6,666 nt of DNA, taken from Candidatus Nanopelagicaceae bacterium (GTDB lineage: Bacteria; Actinomycetota; Actinomycetes; Nanopelagicales; Nanopelagicaceae). Position 1 is the first letter of the stretch. Each line of letters opens with the position of its first letter. Location of the stretch: contig JALQWD010000184.1 in assembly GCA_023260175.1 (NCBI GenBank), positions 1-6,666 on the forward strand, given 5' to 3'. Under the pieces are notes generated by a model that was given only the letters and a program-made list of their open reading frames with translations, did not search any database and was not told the DNA's origin. A program made the position numbers and the translations under genes. Positions 1 through 6,578 of the stretch are shown in pieces.

Positions 1-470
1 CACCAGGCCTCACCATCCGCATTCCAGCCAAAGGCAGAGGTATGCGATGGGCCAGCAAGACCGACGACCTGGGCAATCGTTCCAACCGGCATGGTCATGA
101 CCAGCGCGGCGAACATCGCGGCCTCATCGACACAGCATGTCAGGCCCTTGACCGATGCATGGGGCTTGCCGGTCGCCCTCCGGTTCGCCCGGACGACATC
201 GATATTACCGTAGAAATAGGCCGGGAACGCGCCCTCGCGGATGCGCGCAAGCATGGGCGTCAAGGCCTCTTGGAAGGCCGGCCCCAGGGCAAGCCTGCCT
301 TCGAGATTTTGGGTTATTCGCCGGAGAGCCTGCTCCACGGTGTCATCGCCCAGGCGGGCCTTCTCCGCTGCGATGTCCAATTCGCCATAGAGGCGGGCCA
401 CGTCCTGGTTATGGAGGTGCTGGAAGTTGCGATTGAGAAAACGCTGGATCTCGCCGATCAGTGCGCGGCT
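1..470 (-). CDS. Internal fragment of an unrecognised protein from GC-rich DNA
   Basis: The minus strand is open from near the junction to base 1, about 155 codons, with neither true start nor stop in the window. Third positions are mostly G/C, second positions are the poorest in GC, and composition is unlike everything to the right. The reading begins around LGVSSRALIGEIQRF and ends around HTSAFGWNADGEAW. The first half is polar and probably helical. The second half has a TCCVDEAAMFAAL segment followed about 35 residues later by GPSHTSAFGWNADG. A Cys, then His, then Asn/Asp order is what transglutaminase-like cysteine enzymes have, but this is only a spacing resemblance and I do not recognise the family. 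The frame runs by chance about 15 codons into the citrate synthase gene, to an ATG at 515, which I do not believe is a real start. The source looks like a GC-rich, possibly proteobacterial, organism (inference). Confidence is good that it is coding, low for any function. Confidence 0.6.
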
Positions 471-480
471 TGAAACCCCA
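464..480. other. Composition and reading-frame junction (probable chimera or insertion breakpoint)
   Basis: To the right, AT-rich actinobacterial citrate synthase codons can be followed to the conserved WGFKP motif. To the left the same frame becomes arginine/proline-rich nonsense and stops at 409-411, while a different minus-strand frame becomes clean GC-rich coding sequence. The switch in both frame and base composition falls within a few bases, at about 464-480. No inverted repeat, target-site duplication, tRNA or integrase is visible at the edge. An assembly chimera is the simplest reading; a real insertion inactivating citrate synthase is possible but less likely. Confidence 0.75.
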
Positions 481-750
481 AGCTGGTGCAAGCATTGCAA
501 TTGCAGATTGCACATCTACACGAACATCACCTGAGTGAACAGGTAATGGAAACTTCTCTGCCTTTGGTAGTCCAGGATTAAATTGATCATCAACTAGTAA
601 TCCCCACACATTGCCGAACGAAACGCGTCCAACAAGATCTTCGATATCAACGCCGCGGTATCGAAGCGCGCTACCTTCTTTATCTGGTTCTGCAATTTCA
701 GATTCAAATGCAATGACGCCCTCTAGGCCAGGCTTGAAGTCTTCGCTCAT
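466..750 (-). CDS. citA: Citrate synthase 2 (CitA-type), N-terminal 95 residues only, broken at the junction
   Basis: Citrate synthase condenses acetyl-CoA and oxaloacetate to citrate at entry to the TCA cycle in the cytoplasm. The first 95 residues match the actinobacterial citrate synthase 2 start: EDFKPGLEGVIAFESEIAEP at 3-22, then ALRYRGVDIEDLV at 28-40, and VHSGDVRVDVQSAIAMLAP at 71-89 before WGFKP. The M. tuberculosis CitA N-terminus, as I remember it, aligns almost without gaps. I chose ATG at 750 because the family begins a few residues before the DFxPGLEGV motif; an in-frame ATG at 822 would add 24 residues unlike the family. The catalytic His and Asp residues lie in the missing C-terminal three quarters (family length about 370), so this copy cannot be active as written. 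It is divergent from pdxH across a 70-bp gap. No convincing Shine-Dalgarno precedes it. Confidence 0.9.
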
Positions 751-766
751 GGGGCAATTCTGCCCC
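751..766 (-). repeat. Perfect 6-bp inverted repeat touching the citrate synthase start codon
   Basis: GGGGCA and TGCCCC flank a 4-base loop and end exactly at the base before the citrate synthase ATG. Read on the minus strand, the central CAGAAT (762 to 757) sits 6 nt before the ATG. That resembles a weak -10 box (TANNNT with a mismatch at the first base) for a leaderless transcript. If transcription starts further upstream, the repeat could instead form a hairpin hiding the start region. It could also be a small operator. The symmetry is visible; the role is inference. Confidence 0.4.
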
Positions 767-802
767 TGTTTTTGAGGGCTAAAAACCATGATGCGGTACG
801 GG

Positions 803-808
803 TAAAGT
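803..808 (+). promoter_or_regulatory. Candidate -10 box for pdxH
   Basis: TAAAGT fits the actinobacterial TANNNT -10 pattern and lies 12 nt before the pdxH ATG, so the transcript would have a leader of only a few bases. No recognisable -35 at normal spacing and no Shine-Dalgarno are visible. Weak support, from position and pattern only. Confidence 0.35.
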
Positions 809-820
809 GACCTTTGATAC

Positions 821-1477
821 ATGAACCGCGAAGAAATCCAATCGATGCGCCGCTCCTACAGCGAGCGAGAGTTAGCCCTGCCTGAAAATCCGATTGCTGC
901 ATTTACAGGTTGGCTACGTGAAGCCGCGGAACTTCCATCAATTATTGAAGCAAATGCGATGGTGCTTTCGACTTTTGGCGCCGATGAAGTTATTCAATCT
1001 CGCACTGTACTTCTAAAAGATGTTTCCGAATCAGGTTTTTCTTTCTTTACAAACTACAACTCTAGAAAAGCACAAGCGATCGAAATTAATCCGCAAGTTA
1101 ATCTGCTCTTTCCTTGGTATGCAATGGAACGCCAAGTGATTGTTCAAGGATTTGCCGCGAAAATTTCGCAAGAAGATTCAGATGCTTACTTTCAAACAAG
1201 ACCATGGTCATCGCAAATTGGTGCGTGGGCATCACAGCAATCATCGCAACTATCTTCACGAGAAGAACTACAAATTAGATTTGATGGAGCTGCAGCAAAA
1301 TGGCCGGAAGGAACAAAAGTTCCAACGCCACCACATTGGGGTGGGTATTTAGTAACGCCATTCTCTATCGAATTCTGGCAAGGGAGATATTCACGCTTAC
1401 ATGACCGCATCAGATTTGAACGGTCTCAAAATTCGGGCCAACCAAGTGGCGATTGGGCGTCTCAGCGCTACTACCCA

Positions 1478-1480
<3 letters not shown>
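821..1480 (+). CDS. pdxH: Pyridoxamine/pyridoxine 5'-phosphate oxidase (PdxH)
   Basis: PdxH is an FMN-dependent cytoplasmic oxidase that converts pyridoxine or pyridoxamine 5'-phosphate to pyridoxal 5'-phosphate, using O2 and releasing H2O2. At 219 residues it is the normal family length. Recognisable parts in order are RTVLLK at 61-66 and FFTNYNSRKA at 75-84 (FMN phosphate region), LLFPWYAMERQVIVQG at 95-110, SQIGAWASQQSS at 131-142, and the C-terminal signature PPHWGGY at 170-176 with IEFWQGRYSRLHDRI at 183-197. R192 and H194 correspond to E. coli R197 and H199 in the substrate site. The end, W-x-x-x-R-Y-Y-P, is a variant of the usual RLxP terminus. The start at 821 is bounded by an in-frame stop at 815-817; an internal ATG at 848 (MRRSY) is the only nearby alternative. 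It lies 9 bp before serC, whose enzyme needs its product as cofactor. Confidence 0.97.
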
Positions 1481-2602
<1,122 letters not shown>

Positions 2603-3751
2603 TTGTCGAAAATTAAATTAGATGCATACTTCTGGACAGTGTGCGGACAGGTAACCATCCTTAATTTCTTCTTAGGTGGCTTTGGTCCGGCTCAACCATT
2701 GTTACGCGAAGAGCAAGGAACCTCTCTAACCGTTGCCGGCCTACACGGCACCGCTATGGGATTGGCTGCAATTATTAGCAGTTTCATTCATCCGACATTG
2801 GTTCATAAAGTTGGCCGAAAAAACGCATCTTGGACAGGTTTAGCTATTTTCTCGCTCTTCTTACCGCTCTTCACATTAGGTAACTCTGTATATATGACGC
2901 TAGCTGCGGTGCTAGTTGCATGTACGGGTTTTAATTTCGTAATCATGAGTTCTGTTCCTCTGCTGTCACATCACTACCCAAAACATGCAGATGTTGTGGT
3001 TTCGCAGAGCAATGGCATTAACTCGGCTGGTTATGTCTTCGGCACGGTAATTGTTGGAACCTTAGCCACTTGGGGAATTTCATGGCGTTTAGGTTTGATG
3101 CTTGCTCTTCCCGCTGCAGTGGCAATCTATTTCTTTGGCCGAAACAAAATCCATGATTCACATGACCACGATGCACCTAAGCAGAGTGGAAAATTAAGTC
3201 GCAGTTACTGGTTCGCTTGGCTTGGGTTCTTTGCCAGCATCGCATCAGAGTTTGCAACTGCTTTTTGGGCAGCATCGCTAATTTCAGATCGAACTGGCGC
3301 AAAGGCAACTATCTCTACAATTTGTGTTGCAGCGCTCGGAACTGGCATGGGAATTGGTCGCTGGTATTTACCTACTTGGCTTAAGAATTTCAACATTGAT
3401 AAGAGACTTGAATTAATTCTCTACCTTCAACTATTTGCCTTCGGTATCTTCTGGTTTAGCCATAATCTGCAACTATCTCTAATTGCTCTGCTTTTGGTTG
3501 GAATCGGAATCAGTGGTCAATTTTCTTTATCAATGCTGCGCATGATTAAATTGAGTGATAACCGCCCAGATTTAGCAATGGGTAAATCTTCGCTCGCTGC
3601 GGGTCTGGCAATTGCTACTTCGCCATTCTTGCTTGCATTTCTTGGAGACCGTATAGGTATTTCAAAGGCATACTTAATGGTGCCGGTAATTATTATTGTT
3701 GCGATATTTGCTTTGAAAGCGGCTAGCTCCGAAGAACAGCCGCAACGCTAA
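2603..3751 (+). CDS. MFS transporter, substrate unknown, TTG start
   Basis: A 382-residue inner-membrane protein with about twelve hydrophobic segments, approximately at 12-32, 45-63, 76-94, 98-119, 138-158, 162-178, 203-225, 236-252, 269-286, 290-309, 330-348 and 355-372. A loop at 64-74 with HKVGRK is a degenerate form of the MFS motif A between helices 2 and 3. The central cytoplasmic loop is short and His/Asp-rich (HDSHDHD at 184-190), which might touch metal but is not a known motif. The TTG at 2603 directly follows the serC stop codon. I accept it because the first helix begins about ten residues later and the next in-frame Met is at residue 52, inside helix 2. No Shine-Dalgarno is present, so translation is probably coupled to serC. 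Its substrate cannot be read from sequence; an amino acid or related metabolite is a guess from context. Its last 29 bp overlap the opposing transporter gene. Confidence 0.85.
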   Translation: MSKIKLDAYFWTVCGQVTILNFFLGGFGPAQPLLREEQGTSLTVAGLHGTAMGLAAIISSFIHPTLVHKVGRKNASWTGLAIFSLFLPLFTLGNSVYMTLAAVLVACTGFNFVIMSSVPLLSHHYPKHADVVVSQSNGINSAGYVFGTVIVGTLATWGISWRLGLMLALPAAVAIYFFGRNKIHDSHDHDAPKQSGKLSRSYWFAWLGFFASIASEFATAFWAASLISDRTGAKATISTICVAALGTGMGIGRWYLPTWLKNFNIDKRLELILYLQLFAFGIFWFSHNLQLSLIALLLVGIGISGQFSLSMLRMIKLSDNRPDLAMGKSSLAAGLAIATSPFLLAFLGDRIGISKAYLMVPVIIIVAIFALKAASSEEQPQR

Positions 3752-4979
3752 TATCTTCAGGAATTACCGCCTTTTCACGGTATTTAATCAGACTGAAAAT
3801 TGCAGCAATCATGGTGATAAATCCGCAACCTGCCATAGTCCATCGAACGCCTAAGTTCTCTGCGCAATAACCAATTAATGGTGATCCGATTGGAGTGCCA
3901 CCCATAAAGATAAACATATAAATTCCCATAATACGTCCGCGAATTGCTACATCACTATTTGCTTGCACGAAGGTATTTGCTGAAATCATTGTGGTGATTG
4001 CACTGATGCCTGATATTGGTAATACAAATGCATAAATAGTGAAAGTTGGAGTAATAGCCAACATCGCAATCCAAAAACCAAAATTAATCGCGGCAAGCGG
4101 TACAAATTTAGTGGCCTTAGTGCGATCTTTTCTTGCCGCAATTAGTGCTCCAGTTAGAGTGCCGAGACCAACCAAGGTTCCCAGGACGCCATAGGAAGCG
4201 GCGCCTTTGCCAAATACTTTTGTTGCCATGAGCGCATTAAAGATCTGCATATTGAGTCCGAAATTAGAGGCAAAGAAAACGGTTAACATCATTACTTGTA
4301 AATCTGGACGTTTCTTAATGTATCTAAAAGCCTCTTTTAACGTGCCATCGCTCTTTGATTTCTCCTCAATATGTAGCTCAGATTTCCGTACTGCTAGGAA
4401 TGAGAGCGTCACGACTACAAAAGAGAATCCATTAATTAGAAAAGATGGGCCGGTACCAAATGCTGCAATTAGAAAACCAGAAATAGCGGGGCCAATTAAT
4501 CGACCAAAGTGAAAGTTGGCGCTATTTAGCCCCATCGCATTGGTTAGATCTTTATGCCCTACAACTTCGACATTAAAGCTCTGTCTAATTGGCGCATCTA
4601 TTGCGCTAAATATGCCTAACAGAATTGCAAGCACATAAACATGATCAATAGTTACGTAATCTGCAATTACTAAATAGCCCAAAAGTAATGCCGTAATGCC
4701 ACTGCCAAGATTGGTAATAATTAGCGCTTTTCGCTTATCTACCTTATCTGCCAGGACTCCGCCCTGCATGCTCAGCAGCATTACCGGTAAAAATTGCAGC
4801 GCAGTTACGATTCCTAAATAAGTTCCGTTGTTGTTGGTTAGCTCTAGGACCAACCAATCTTGGGCAATTCTCTGTGCCCAAGTACCGATATTTGTTAAGA
4901 CTCCAGCGGCATAAAGAATACGGAAGTTGCGGTGGCGCAACGCTCTCCAGTTACCTTCTGGCGAAATCTTCGAAAACAT
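3723..4979 (-). CDS. MFS_3 / EntS-like (DHA3-type) efflux transporter
   Basis: A 418-residue inner-membrane protein of the MFS_3 branch, which includes enterobactin exporter EntS and proton-driven drug exporters. Seen in order: a basic start with WRALRHRNFRILYAAG at 11-26, typical of the family; motif A as GGVLADKVDKRKA at 73-85; and the family signature DAPIRQSFNVEVV at 128-140 followed by LTNAMGLNSANFHFGRLIGP at 145-164. A charged central loop spans about 198-228 (KSELHIEEKSKSDG), and GRIMGIYMFIFMGGTPIGSP at 348-367 lies in the second half. An in-frame ATG at 5063 would add 28 residues overlapping the opposite-strand DUF2530 gene. I chose 4979 because the family begins close to this point and because TATTCT lies 7 nt upstream. 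Substrate is unknown. It is convergent with the other MFS gene but belongs to a different MFS branch, so the pair is not a simple duplication. Confidence 0.92.
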   Translation of the reverse strand: MFSKISPEGNWRALRHRNFRILYAAGVLTNIGTWAQRIAQDWLVLELTNNNGTYLGIVTALQFLPVMLLSMQGGVLADKVDKRKALIITNLGSGITALLLGYLVIADYVTIDHVYVLAILLGIFSAIDAPIRQSFNVEVVGHKDLTNAMGLNSANFHFGRLIGPAISGFLIAAFGTGPSFLINGFSFVVVTLSFLAVRKSELHIEEKSKSDGTLKEAFRYIKKRPDLQVMMLTVFFASNFGLNMQIFNALMATKVFGKGAASYGVLGTLVGLGTLTGALIAARKDRTKATKFVPLAAINFGFWIAMLAITPTFTIYAFVLPISGISAITTMISANTFVQANSDVAIRGRIMGIYMFIFMGGTPIGSPLIGYCAENLGVRWTMAGCGFITMIAAIFSLIKYREKAVIPEDISVAAVLRS

Positions 4980-4986
4980 TAAGGCG

Positions 4987-4992
4987 AGAATA
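4987..4992 (-). promoter_or_regulatory. Candidate leaderless -10 box of the MFS_3 gene
   Basis: On the minus strand TATTCT is followed by 7 nt and the ATG at 4979. No Shine-Dalgarno fits in this gap, so a leaderless transcript is expected. The box shares two base pairs with the opposite-strand -10 at 4991-4996. The -35 region would lie inside the DUF2530 coding sequence and is poorly matched. Confidence 0.55.
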
Positions 4993-4996
4993 CACT
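4991..4996 (+). promoter_or_regulatory. Candidate leaderless -10 box of the DUF2530 gene
   Basis: TACACT is followed by 6 nt and the ATG at 5003, matching TANNNT spacing for leaderless initiation. It overlaps the minus-strand -10 box at 4987-4992, so polymerase could occupy only one of the two promoters at a time. The -35 would fall inside the MFS_3 coding sequence. Confidence 0.5.
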
Positions 4997-5002
4997 GATG
5001 CC

Positions 5003-5182
5003 ATGAGAACCAAGATGGTCGCATTGATTGTGATGGGAATCTGCGCTTGGGTTGTGGCCGCAATCATGGGTCTGCTGCTTAGCGCGGACGCTAAATTTAT
5101 CTGGACTTGCATCACCGGAGCAGCTCTTGGTTTTGTCGGAATTGTTTACACAATTAGACGTGATCGCCGAAGCGGTATTTAA
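5003..5182 (+). CDS. DUF2530 family small membrane protein
   Basis: A 59-residue protein with two hydrophobic segments, about 6-27 and 32-50, and a basic tail RRDRRSG. The second segment reads FIWTCITGAALGFVGIVY, which fits the WxWTCxxGxxLGxxGxxY pattern I recall for the actinobacterial DUF2530 family. No biochemical role is established for that family. The reading frame stays open upstream to an ATG at 4874 inside the MFS_3 gene, but the 43 extra residues look nothing like the family. ATG 5003 has a -10-like TACACT 6 nt upstream. It is probably an inner-membrane protein with a positively charged cytoplasmic C-terminus. The stop codon overlaps that of the PGPGW gene. It lies beside an MFS gene, as I recall for relatives in mycobacteria. 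Confidence 0.8.
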   Translation: MRTKMVALIVMGICAWVVAAIMGLLLSADAKFIWTCITGAALGFVGIVYTIRRDRRSGI

Positions 5183-5442
5183 GGTTTTTTACGTTTAACT
5201 TTGCTTACAGCGCGACTAACTTGATGCTTGGTGCGATTTAATAATATTTCTGCCCAGGTAAATTCTGTAGCCAAAATTGCAAGACCTGCGATTACTAATA
5301 GAGTTCCAGGTCCTGGTAGCACCATGAAAATTAGACCCACAATTACTAAAGTTGCGCCAACTGTTGCCGCAGTTAACCAACGTAATGGGTGTGGCAATTT
5401 ACGCCATACCTTGATGACATAATTTTGAATGCTCTGAAACAA
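5179..5442 (-). CDS. PGPGW-family (TIGR02611-like) small transmembrane protein
   Basis: An 87-residue protein with an N-terminal amphipathic basic stretch (VWRKLPHPLRW at 12-22), a first membrane segment at about 23-42, the family turn LPGPGT at 42-47, a second segment at about 48-60, and then TEFTWAEILLNRTK at 59-72 with a lysine/arginine-rich tail. Members usually read PGPGW at the turn; here the last residue is Thr. The function is unknown; a hairpin membrane protein with both ends in the cytoplasm is inferred. The start is a TTG at 5442, 8 nt after the cold-shock stop codon, with no Shine-Dalgarno, so it is probably translated from the cold-shock transcript. The reading frame from TTG includes the expected basic N-terminus and no ATG offers a better start. 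It ends tail-to-tail with DUF2530. Confidence 0.82.
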   Translation of the reverse strand: MFQSIQNYVIKVWRKLPHPLRWLTAATVGATLVIVGLIFMVLPGPGTLLVIAGLAILATEFTWAEILLNRTKHQVSRAVSKVKRKKP

Positions 5443-5450
5443 TTTAAATC

Positions 5451-5840
5451 TTAAGCGTTATTTTCGATTTGCTGCGCAATGCCGCGAAGAACTTTTCCTA
5501 AACGCTCTGCTTCAACAGGAGTTGGATATTTTCCGCGACGAATGTTGTTACCAACGCGATCTAGAATCTTGATTGAATCTTCGATAATTGAAGCAAGATC
5601 ATCAGTTGCTGCACGTGAGGATGCGGCTAATGAAGCTGGAGCTTCAACAACTTTCACAGAGAGCGCTTGTGGTCCACGGCGGCCATCGGCCACGCTAAAT
5701 TCAAGTTTGGTGCCAGGCTTTACGGTTGTAACGCCCTCTGGCAGTGCGGTTGCAGCAAGATAGACGTCTTCGCCTTCATCTGATTCGATGAATCCAAAGC
5801 CCTTCTCGAGGCTAAACCATTTCACTTTACCTGTAGGCAT
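5451..5840 (-). CDS. Cold-shock domain protein with C-terminal helical extension (CspB-like)
   Basis: The first 65 residues are a cold-shock domain: MPTGKVKWFSLEKGFGFIES with RNP1 as KGFGFI at 13-18, and DVYLAATALPEGV at 25-37 in the RNP2 position, ending with DGRRGPQALSVKV at 52-64. Such domains bind single-stranded RNA or DNA and act as RNA chaperones. The RNP2 strand lacks the His of the classic VFVHFS form; mycobacterial CspB also departs there, so this is a lineage trait rather than damage. After an Ala/Ser-rich linker (67-79), residues 80-129 look helical (DDLASIIEDSIKILDRVGNN, then VEAERLGKVLRGIAQQIENN). That gives 129 residues against about 67 for a minimal Csp and near the length of actinobacterial CspB. 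The extension's role is unknown; an oligomerisation or partner helix pair is possible. It is the only gene here with a strong Shine-Dalgarno. Confidence 0.93.
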   Translation of the reverse strand: MPTGKVKWFSLEKGFGFIESDEGEDVYLAATALPEGVTTVKPGTKLEFSVADGRRGPQALSVKVVEAPASLAASSRAATDDLASIIEDSIKILDRVGNNIRRGKYPTPVEAERLGKVLRGIAQQIENNA

Positions 5841-5846
5841 AGTTGG

Positions 5847-5852
5847 CTCCTT
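5847..5852 (-). promoter_or_regulatory. Strong ribosome binding site of the cold-shock gene
   Basis: AAGGAG on the minus strand lies 6 nt before the ATG at 5840, a near-ideal Shine-Dalgarno. It fixes the start and shows that this mRNA has a leader, unlike its neighbours. Confidence 0.85.
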
Positions 5853-5900
5853 AACTTAATGAACTTAATTCAGAGATGAATTCTAACTTATTGAGTTAGA
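5853..5900 (-). promoter_or_regulatory. Cold-shock upstream region: three TAAGTT boxes and two short inverted repeats
   Basis: This short AT-rich gap holds three copies of TAAGTT on the minus strand (5890-5885, 5867-5862, 5858-5853), each of which fits TANNNT. The one at 5867-5862 would give a leader of about 15 nt containing the Shine-Dalgarno; the one at 5890-5885 a leader of about 38 nt. Two perfect inverted repeats are present: AATTCA/TGAATT at 5867-5882 with a 4-nt loop, and TCTAACT/AGTTAGA at 5882-5900 with a 5-nt loop that includes the DUF3027 stop codon. The second has no T-run after it, so it is a poor rho-independent terminator. Which box is used cannot be decided from sequence. Confidence 0.45.
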
Positions 5901-6555
5901 CAGTCGCTTCCGAATGTGCGCCGCATCCATGATCTACGGATACCACTTTCGCATCTTCGGGCGATATTGCATTTGCGCATACGCCAAAGGCGCTACGTAA
6001 TGAGCCTGCGATTGGCAAGAAGAATCCGCATGAACCACACGGTTTTGGCGCGCTTTTAGCAATCGGAGCATTTGGTCCGCGATCACCTTCGTACCAACGA
6101 TTTGCTGCTTGGTCGCGTCCTTCAATTGATAGAACACGTAAACGACCAAGACCTAATTCCCAGAGCTGAGTTGGATCAAGTTCTTCATCTTGCGGCAACG
6201 CAGCAAAACCTGGAACCAATCGCGCATCATCAGGTGAACTCGGAACTATATCTCCGATACCAACATCGCCAGGCTGTAAGCGATCTGCATATGGAATCCA
6301 CTTTGGCGCAAGTAGCGCATCTGGCCCCGGAATTGCGACCACATCGCAGACAGTTGCTGGAGATTGTTCGTCAAGCTTTGTGATTGTTACAGACCAACGC
6401 CAGCCGTTGTATCCAGGAAGATTTGATTCAAAGAGGTAATTAGCTAAACGATCTTCATCGTCATATTCAACGCTAACAAATGCACCGACTAGCTCTTTAG
6501 CGCCAGCAGTTTCGACCGCGGCGCTAAGAGCTAAATCAGTTGCATCAAATGACAT
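5896..6555 (-). CDS. DUF3027 family protein with C-terminal Cys4 zinc-ribbon-like motif
   Basis: A 219-residue soluble protein matching the actinobacterial DUF3027 family along its length. Seen in order: an acidic Ala-rich start; LPGYNGWRWSVTI at 46-58; DALLAPKWIPYADRLQPGD at 79-97; DDARLVPGF at 109-117; LWELGLGRLRVLSIEGRDQA at 131-150; RWYEGDRGPN at 153-162; then a C-terminal module CGSCGFFLPIAGSLRSAFG, VCAN, and SVDHGCGAHSE. C173, C176, C193 and C211 are placed to bind one zinc, with H209 as an alternative ligand. The function is unknown; nucleic-acid or protein binding by the ribbon is inference. The ATG at 6555 is preceded by TAAACT with 6-nt spacing and no Shine-Dalgarno. It lies 23 nt downstream of groEL and 55 nt upstream of the cold-shock gene, and is usually found near cold-shock genes in Actinobacteria as I recall. 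Confidence 0.9.
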   Translation of the reverse strand: MSFDATDLALSAAVETAGAKELVGAFVSVEYDDEDRLANYLFESNLPGYNGWRWSVTITKLDEQSPATVCDVVAIPGPDALLAPKWIPYADRLQPGDVGIGDIVPSSPDDARLVPGFAALPQDEELDPTQLWELGLGRLRVLSIEGRDQAANRWYEGDRGPNAPIAKSAPKPCGSCGFFLPIAGSLRSAFGVCANAISPEDAKVVSVDHGCGAHSEATV

Positions 6556-6561
6556 GAAATT

Positions 6562-6567
6562 AGTTTA
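6562..6567 (-). promoter_or_regulatory. Candidate leaderless -10 box of the DUF3027 gene
   Basis: TAAACT on the minus strand is followed by 6 nt and the ATG at 6555. The 23-bp gap after groEL has no terminator-like hairpin and no Shine-Dalgarno, so DUF3027 is either expressed from this leaderless promoter, by read-through from groEL, or both. Confidence 0.5.
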
Positions 6568-6578
6568 AGTTAATTTTC

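Noticed and set aside
42..473. A 143-codon plus-strand reading frame in the GC-rich segment
   Set aside because: It lies codon-on-codon opposite the minus-strand frame. The minus frame has the stronger third-position GC, a typical protein composition and conserved-looking motifs, so this is its shadow.
490..515. Clustered TTGCA/TGCAA words
   Set aside because: They are ordinary citrate synthase codons (QSAIAMLAPA) and show no regular spacing.
751..822. An upstream ATG at 822 for citrate synthase
   Set aside because: The added 24 residues overlap the divergent promoter region and precede the point where relatives begin.
1140..1410. Short reading frames on both strands inside pdxH
   Set aside because: Low-complexity or antisense shadows of a full-length, motif-complete PdxH.
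4874..5002. A 43-residue N-terminal extension of the DUF2530 protein
   Set aside because: It lies inside the opposite-strand MFS_3 gene, does not resemble the family, and the ATG at 5003 has a well-placed -10 box.
4980..5063. A 28-residue N-terminal extension of the MFS_3 transporter
   Set aside because: It overlaps DUF2530 and has no family resemblance; MFS_3 proteins start close to the WRALRHRNFR segment.
5182..5190. T-run after DUF2530 as a possible terminator
   Set aside because: The T-run is the antisense of the lysine codons at the end of the PGPGW gene, and no stem precedes it.
5882..5900. Inverted repeat at the DUF3027 stop codon as a rho-independent terminator
   Set aside because: The stem is AT-rich and no run of U follows it in the transcript, so I list it only as a repeat.
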